Part shown: positions 57,928 to 64,000 of the stretch, in pieces | Numbering within the stretch: position 1 is the first letter of the stretch | How the letters are laid out: every line of letters starts with the position of its first letter | Assembly: GCF_023065955.2 (NCBI RefSeq) | Contig: NW_026622952.1 | Location: forward strand, 31,978,313-32,042,312 | Length of the DNA: 64,000 nucleotides | Origin: Ursus arctos | Taxonomy: Eukaryota > Chordata > Mammalia > Carnivora > Ursidae | Reading direction: 5' to 3' | The notes under the pieces: generated by a model | The model's database searches: none | What the model was told of the DNA's origin: nothing | The model's input: only the letters and a program-made list of their open reading frames with translations | Translations under genes and position numbers: made by a program

Positions 57928-59297
57928 TATCTGAGGACACTATGAACCCACATACGGAGTCAAGCCAGTTACCTAGTCTCTAAATCAACATTTGAAAAAT
58001 AGCTCATTCACTACAAATAGAAGTGTAGAAAGCAAGTGGCTTTTCTTGTATCCAAATATCTGTCATTGCACAAAGAGAAATACTGTAGACGAGGTGAACT
58101 GTTGTACATGGAGAATAGAAAACCATATTGGTCCCTAGCCTTGTCCGTGATTAAAGTGGCCCCATGAACACCCTGTCACTCCATTCTGTAGCCTGTACTA
58201 ACCTCACCACCACATGGTCTGTGTCCTCCCCGGTTTGATATTGACCAAGTACCACTGTGTGATCTGTGATCTTCTCACTAGTGAACAAAAGCTGAATGGC
58301 AGGCTACATGTGGTTGTACAAACGAGATCTCCCAGTTGTAAATGCTGAAAGTGCTTTATTAAGTTACTTCTTATAAAATAATGATTGCACAGGAACCTTT
58401 TTAAAACCTGCTTTTTTTTTTTTTGGAGTTAAAATGATCATATTTAAATTTAGGAGAGGTAGGAAAGGATGAAAGATTACTGGAAAAAAATCTAGAATTT
58501 CTTGTTGGTAAGGGTTTCATGAACATGGCTACATGTATGTGTGTGTGTATATATATATGTTGTGTATTTATATATTTATATAATTACATATTATGTGTAA
58601 TTATATATAATTAAATAAAGTTTTATATATATTGGCATTTAAAAGTTTATGTATACCAGCATTTATATAAACACTCACTTTTACATGTAAATATTTATAA
58701 AATTATGTAAGTATCTATCAGAATTTTATTAGCCCAGGAATCAAATTAAGCCAAAAGTCTAAACTCTAAGATTATAAGTAGTCCTCTTCCATGCATATAT
58801 AGAACCTATTACTGAGATTGCCTATTAAATGTGAATTAAGCTTTGTAAATTCTCAGTTACTCGATTTGCTAAAATATTCATCTTAATGTCTTTCAGTCAC
58901 AAAAATAAATGCATGTTTAATACTTGAATAAGTACTAAAGTAGCTAGAGGGAAATTTGGTTTTAAGAGTCTAACATTGAAAAATATACTTTTTATTTCAT
59001 TAGCATATTGGCTTATTGACTACCTTTCATGAATTAAAAAAAAGAAAACCTTTTCTTGTCATTTTAAGAAAGATACCATAACAACAGTTCAGTGGAGAGA
59101 TAATATTCAGGCACATATTCCTGCATATAGTTAAATATCCTTAACAAAACATGGCCTTAGTTTTGGGTGAAACCACTAAGCACTTTTGAGACTGTGAATA
59201 CATTCCATTGCATCAGAGTGAATCTGGACTTTTTGCTAGATGTTTTTGTACACAAATTCTTAGTTAAATTTTAAGTATTCACTTATTTATTCATTCA
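57928..59297. other. Unassigned AT-rich DNA
   Basis: 58537-58632 is an imperfect TG/TA simple stretch. No gene or transposon recognised elsewhere. Confidence 0.4.
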
Positions 59298-61010
59298 AAA
59301 TGGGGGAAACGCATAATATAATATAATATAATATAGAACAATAATTACTATATTCCCTATGCTGTATCCTTTATTCCTGTGACTTATTCATTCTATAAGT
59401 GGAAGCTTTTATCTCCCTCTCCCCTCTAGCAGCCTTCAGTTTGTTCTCTGTATTTATAGATCTGATTCTGCTTTTTTGTTTGCTTATTCACTTGCTTTAT
59501 TTTTCAGATTCCGCATGTAAGTGAAATCATATGGTATTTGTCTTTCCTATTCTGACTTACTTCACTTAGCATACTACCTTCTAGGTCCATCCTTGTTGCA
59601 AATGGCACAATCTCATCATATTTATGGCTGAATAATATTCCATTGTGTATGTGTGTGTGTATACATATACCATTTTATTTTATCCATTCGTCTATCAATG
59701 GACACTTAGGTTGGCTCCATATTTTTGCTATTGTAAATAATGCTGCAATAAAATAGGGGTGCATTTATCTTTTCAAATTAGTGTTCTAATTTTCTTTGGG
59801 TAAATACCCTATAGTAGAATTACTGGGTCACATGGTAATTCTATTTTTAATTTTTTGAGGAACCTACATGCTGTTTTCCACAATGGTACACCAATTTCCA
59901 TTCCCACCAACAGTGCAAGAAGGGTTCCTTTTTCTCCACATTTTCACCAACATTTGTTATTTCTTGAGTTTTTTATTTTAGCCATTCTGACAGTTATAAA
60001 GTGATCTCTCATTGTGGTTTTGATTTTCGTTTCCCTGATGAGTAGTGATGTTGAACATTGTTTCATGTGTCTCTTGGCCATCTGTGTGTCTTCTTTAGAA
60101 AGAAATGTCTGTTTAGGTTTTTGCCCATTTTTAAAATTTTAAGAGAGTTTTCCAATTTTTATTTAAATTCCAGTTGGTTAACATACAGTGTGATACTAGT
60201 TTCAGGTGTACAGTTTAGTGATTCAACACTTCCATACAACACAACTGCATTCCTAATCCCCATCACCTATCTCACCCATCCCCCCCACCCACCAAACTCC
60301 CCTCTGGTAACCATCAGTTTGTTCTCTACAGTTAAGAGTCTGTTTCCTGGTTTTCCTCTCTTTTTTTTCCTTCTTTGTTTGTTTTGTTTCTTAAATTCCA
60401 CATATGAGTGAAATCATATGGTATTTGTCTTTCTCTCACTGACTTATTTCACTTAGCATCATACTCTCTAGCTCCATCCACATTGTTGTGAATTCTCTGC
60501 CCATTTTTAAATCAGGTTTTTTTGTTTCTTTGATGTGAGGTTGTATAAGTTCTTTATATGTTTTGGATATTAGCCTTTTATCATATATATCATTTGCAAA
60601 TATCTTCTTCATTCAGTAGGTTGCCTTTTTGTTTTGTTGATGGTTTCCTTTCCTGTGCAAATGCTTTCTGTTTTGATGTAGGTCCCAATAGCTCATTTTT
60701 GCTTTTGTTTCCCTTGCCTGAGGAGACATATCTAGAAAAATGTTGGTATGGCCAATGTCAGAGAAATTACTGCCTGTGTTCTCTTCTAGGATTTTTATGG
60801 TTTCAGGTCTCACATTAGGTCTTTAATCCATTTTGAGTTATTTTTGTGTATAGTGTAAGAATGTGGTCCAGTTTCATGCTTTAGCATGTAGCCTCCCAGT
60901 TTTCCCAGCATTACTTATTGAAGAGACTGTCTTTTCCCCATTAGATATTCTTGTGGCAGATTAATTGACCAAGTAAGTGTGGGTTCATTTCTGGGCTCTC
61001 TATTCTGTTC
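59298..61010 (-). mobile_element. Old L1, ORF2 3' part and 3' UTR, interrupted
   Basis: Reverse-orientation L1. It runs from a (TATAA)n-rich 3' end (59312-59334) through the 3' UTR ('cttatttttcagattccgc'-type words) into ORF2 ('attcccaccaacagtgcaag', 'cattctgacagttataaagt', 'tcttctttagaaagaaatgt'). After an inserted younger L1 (60136-60497) it continues at 60512 with 'gatgtgaggttgtataagtt' and 'aggtctttaatccattttga' to about 61010. Substitutions and indels break the frame. Frames 60558-60818 on both strands derive from it. Confidence 0.9.
60136..60497 (-). mobile_element. Younger L1 3' end nested in the older L1
   Basis: A 362-bp reverse-orientation, 5'-truncated L1 3' UTR: 'ttccagttggttaacataca', 'agtttcaggtgtacagttta', 'ctctggtaaccatcagtttg', 'tatttcacttagcatcatac'. 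Perfect 14-bp duplications TGCCCATTTTTAAA at 60122-60135 and 60498-60511 lie in the host L1. The 117-codon frame 60058-60411 crosses the junction and is not a gene. Confidence 0.95.
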
Positions 61011-61344
61011 CAAAAAATACTTAATATTCTTATGTGAATATCATTTTATATCATTATTTAGCATTGATGCAAAATATATCTTTATATTTATCAAAATATG
61101 TAGGTATAAACACATGGAAATATATGTATGTACGTATATTTGTCTTCTAACTTTATGACATCTAATTGGAAAGTCTCGTAGAACTCATTTCTTTCAAAAT
61201 TTACCAGCATAGAAGAGGCAAGTTATCAATCATTAAATTGTATTTTCAGAGACATGACAAACCACAAATTTAATACTGATTTTTGAAAACAAAAACTATG
61301 CTAATGACCATGTGTCACCCATAGACATATTTACTTTATGATTT
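61011..61344. other. Unassigned AT-rich DNA
   Basis: Nothing recognised in about 330 bp. Confidence 0.4.
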
Positions 61345-61360
61345 AAGATGCACATTTAGG

Positions 61361-61561
61361 GGGCGCCTGGGTAGCGCAGTCGTTAGGCGGCTGCCTTCGG
61401 CTCAGGGCGTGATCCTGGCGTTCCAGGATCGAGTCCCACATCGGGCTCCTCCGCTGGGAGCCTGCTTCTTCCTCTCCCACTCCCCCTGCTTGTGTTCCCT
61501 CTCTCGCTGGCTGTCTCTCTCTGTCAAAATAAATAAATAAAATCTTTAAAAAAAAAAAAAA
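61361..61561 (+). mobile_element. Young arctoid-type Can-SINE
   Basis: GGCGCCTGGGTAGCGCAGTCG head, GATCCTGGCGTTCCAGGATC, CTCCCACTCCCCCTGCTTGTG, AAATAAATAAAATCTT and a long poly(A). Perfect 16-bp duplications AAGATGCACATTTAGG (61345-61360, 61562-61577). Confidence 0.97.
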
Positions 61562-61577
61562 AAGATGCACATTTAGG

Positions 61578-62672
61578 TTCCATAGAGTAGGCTGTGTTAT
61601 AGAAAGAACAATTTATCTTTTATTTTTTACTTATATAATGAAATAATATTTATGTAACATTCTTTTACAGTAAGAATTAAAAGCATAACAAAATAGTTTA
61701 ATGGAACTAAATTTATTGGATAACAAAAAGGTACCATCTTGTGTGAAACTGATATTTTCTTGTACTATAAAATAATACTATCTTACTAGATCACCCCAGT
61801 TCTTTTCATATAGATACACTCAATGAAATATGATATCCAAAAAATAACTTGAAACATTTCCTCTACTGATGCTTCTAGTAGTGTGTTAATTTCAACACTA
61901 GCTTGAGGATGTGATCACTATTATTGCCCCTACTTGAGGAAAAAGTGATGTAGATAGATTGAATAATTTAACTTCACTTAAAATTCCATAGGTAATCATA
62001 TTTTGCATGTAATTTTTATTTACAATTAAGTGATTGTCTTTCAGACAGTCAATAAATTAGTGTGAACAGAGTAAATCAGTCTGTTAAGTTAGCAGAGAGA
62101 GAAGGGAAAGTTGGAACAGTGAGAGTATGTCTACCTCACAGTTCTTAGTTAAATGCTTAACTATTTCCCTGAAATATTGTCTGTAAAGGAAGACTGCGCA
62201 TCTAGAATGCTATTCTGTCACTGGATCTGCAGGACATAAATGAAATCTCCTGTAAAATGCTGGGTTTCTTTGTATCTTTGCAGCATATTGATTTTTCTAA
62301 TGGCCCAATTCTGTATTTCTCTGGATCCTGGTATCTCCATGAGGTGGCAATTAACATTCTTAACCTTAGATCATAGAATTTATTCTCACCCAGACACAAT
62401 TATTTGAATTCAGGTCTCTTTAGAAGAGGAAATATTGAGATGACCTACACAATAGTGAAGATACCTATAGTTTTTAGAAGCATAATTTCAAACTAGTGAT
62501 TTAAAAAAAAATTCCTGCTGTTGTGCTAAAGTTATTGGGTTGTCTCCATGCTATCCTGATGTAAGAAGCTAAAAAATCAGGCCAAGTCATATGAAACTAA
62601 GAAAACAGTCATGTGAGCACATAATTATATTTGGGAAGCGCATCTTACTACATAGGCCAGCATACCCACTGA
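61578..62672. other. Unassigned AT-rich DNA
   Basis: No gene or repeat family recognised in about 1.1 kb. Confidence 0.4.
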
Positions 62673-62712
62673 ACACACACACACACACACACGCGCACGG
62701 CGCGCGCGCGCA
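62673..62712. repeat. (AC)n-(GC)n alternating purine/pyrimidine run
   Basis: About ten AC units followed by ACGCGCACGG and CGCGCGCGCGCA. It has eight CpGs in about 20 bp within an otherwise CpG-poor AT-rich region. Almost strictly alternating purine/pyrimidine, hence Z-DNA-prone. The cysteine- and Ala/Arg-rich frames at 62587-62816 are made by it. Confidence 0.95.
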
Positions 62713-62790
62713 AAGAAAAAAAAACAAGAAAACAAAACCAAAAACCCACCTGAACAAAACACGAGAATATGAGATAAGAAATAGAACATC

Positions 62791-62983
62791 TTGGGGCACC
62801 TGGGTGATTCAGTCAATTAAGCAGCTGCCTTTGGCTCAAGTCATGATCCTAGGTCCTGGGATCAAGGCCCAAGATGGGCCCCCTGCTCAGCGGGGAGCCT
62901 GCTTCTCCCTCTCCTTCTGCCTCTCCTTCCCGCTTGTTCTTTCTCTCTCTCTCTCAAATAAATAAAATCTTTTTTTAAAAAAG
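62791..62983 (+). mobile_element. Can-SINE with duplications
   Basis: GGGGCACCTGGGTGATTCAG head, GCTGCCTTTGGCTCAAGTC, CAGCGGGGAGCCTGCTTCTC, (CT)n and AAATAAATAAAATCTTT. 13-bp duplications GAAATAGAACATC at 62778-62790 and 62984-62996. The 124-codon frame 62591-62965 is made of the CA/CG run and this SINE. Confidence 0.96.
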
Positions 62984-62996
62984 GAAATAGAACATC

Positions 62997-64000
62997 CCAA
63001 ATGTATTTGTATTACATGTATGAAATATATATAGAACATTTCAGATATAATATACATGCGAATATATATTAGTTAAGGATAATTTTTCTAAAATTAACCT
63101 CTGTTTAGTTAAGGCCCAACAAATTACGAGAGAAAAATCTGTTTCCTTATTCGATGTGATGTCATAGGGAGTTGAAAAGCCCAATGTTTTCACAAATCCT
63201 TATACATCCACTGAACGATGCAAGAAAATTCACGGGTGCTATGTCTTTTTATCTTAAGAATTTGAGGGCTCTTAAATGCAGAAAACTGTCACAGAAATAT
63301 CTCACTGGTAGTGATTGGCTGTCATTTAAGTATGAGTGATCATAATTGGGAAAACATGCTTTTCCTCCCACTTTAGAACATAAAGTTAAGTATATTTATA
63401 AGGGCACTGGCGAAAGCGCTAAATGTTGTTGTCCAAATAACAATTCTGTCTACATTACAATTTTTGTGAGTTAGTCCTGATTAATTTGAATAAACTGATA
63501 ATTTAGTTATGTCAATTGGTGTGAATAGGGACTCAAATCATTTCAAGTGTAGATTTTAGAGTAAAACTCAGCGATATTCTTTGATGACAATACTACAAAT
63601 AGTTTATTAAATTTCTCCATTTGTAAATTCTATCATAAGTATGATTTTGTTTTGTCTAAAACACCGACATACATATTTTAGTTGTGTTTTGTGCTGGTGT
63701 GTGTAATATTTCGTTATGCATCTGTGATTTTCAGAGGAAAAATGCCTGTCATTTAGAATTTATAGATTAATTCCTGTTCATGAATCAAGTGGAAGAAAAT
63801 TGAGTCATAGGTAATTGTAGGATGACTTACATCATGATTATTAAGGAAATTAGAATGTATTGCTAATTATAGAAACCCATTAACTATGTGTCATATAAAA
63901 TAAAACTGAGTTGATTGGGGGAACTATTTTAGTGCCAAAAAAAAAAAAAAAAAGATTTGATTAGAATTAGTAGTCACAAATTTGCCTCATTTCCTAGGCA
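62997..64000. other. Unassigned AT-rich DNA
   Basis: No gene or transposon recognised up to the window end. A 17-bp A-run at 63937-63953 has no SINE or L1 body to its left. Confidence 0.4.

Noticed and set aside
60058..60411. 117-codon plus-strand frame
   Set aside because: Antisense reading across the junction of two nested L1 elements.
62591..62965. 124-codon plus-strand frame
   Set aside because: Made of the CA/CG simple repeat followed by Can-SINE sequence.

Overview
The window is nuclear DNA of a caniform carnivore. The deciding evidence is about 20 tRNA-Lys-derived Can-SINE copies and several young carnivore-type L1 tails. Seven of the SINEs have the GGCGCCTGGGTGGCGCAG head and the CTCCCACTCCCCCTGCTTGTG body that I associate with arctoids, especially bears and seals. 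The L1 3' end at 40305-40604 resembles the giant-panda/bear type. Species cannot be fixed without a database search.

I find no supportable protein-coding exon, no tRNA, rRNA or snRNA gene and no CRISPR. Every open frame longer than about 80 codons is chance, lies in a repeat, or is built from retrotransposon sequence read in sense or antisense. The sequence is AT-rich and gene-free, so it is either a gene desert or the inside of a very large intron.

Layout. 1-5.5 kb: SINEs, a GAAA microsatellite, a MIR and an L1 3' end. 5.5-11 kb: mostly unique AT-rich DNA. 11-13.9 kb: old MIR/L2-like material, a 75-bp L1 tail with clean target-site duplications, and a 513-bp solo LTR (13395-13907) with TG...CA ends and a perfect 6-bp duplication. 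13.9-17.8 kb: a long stretch almost free of repeats. 17.8-31.5 kb: scattered SINEs, including two inserted back to back at 31.2-31.5 kb. 32-37 kb: decayed L1/HAL1-like pieces with SINEs inserted in them. 38-43 kb: SINEs, a young truncated L1, an L2 and a perfect 20-bp palindrome with two SOX-like half sites. 46-50 kb: an internally deleted L1, a long AT repeat and an L1 with a 5' inversion (twin priming). 51-58 kb: SINEs, MIR and L2. 59.3-61 kb: an old L1 with a younger L1 nested in it. 61-64 kb: two SINEs, a CA/CG run and unique DNA.

No genes work together here. What the window records is a layered insertion history, with many target-site duplications readable to the base. I found no convincing undescribed biological system. 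The best leads are the solo LTR, the twin-primed L1 with its cross-junction reading frame, the nested L1 and the SOX-like palindrome.
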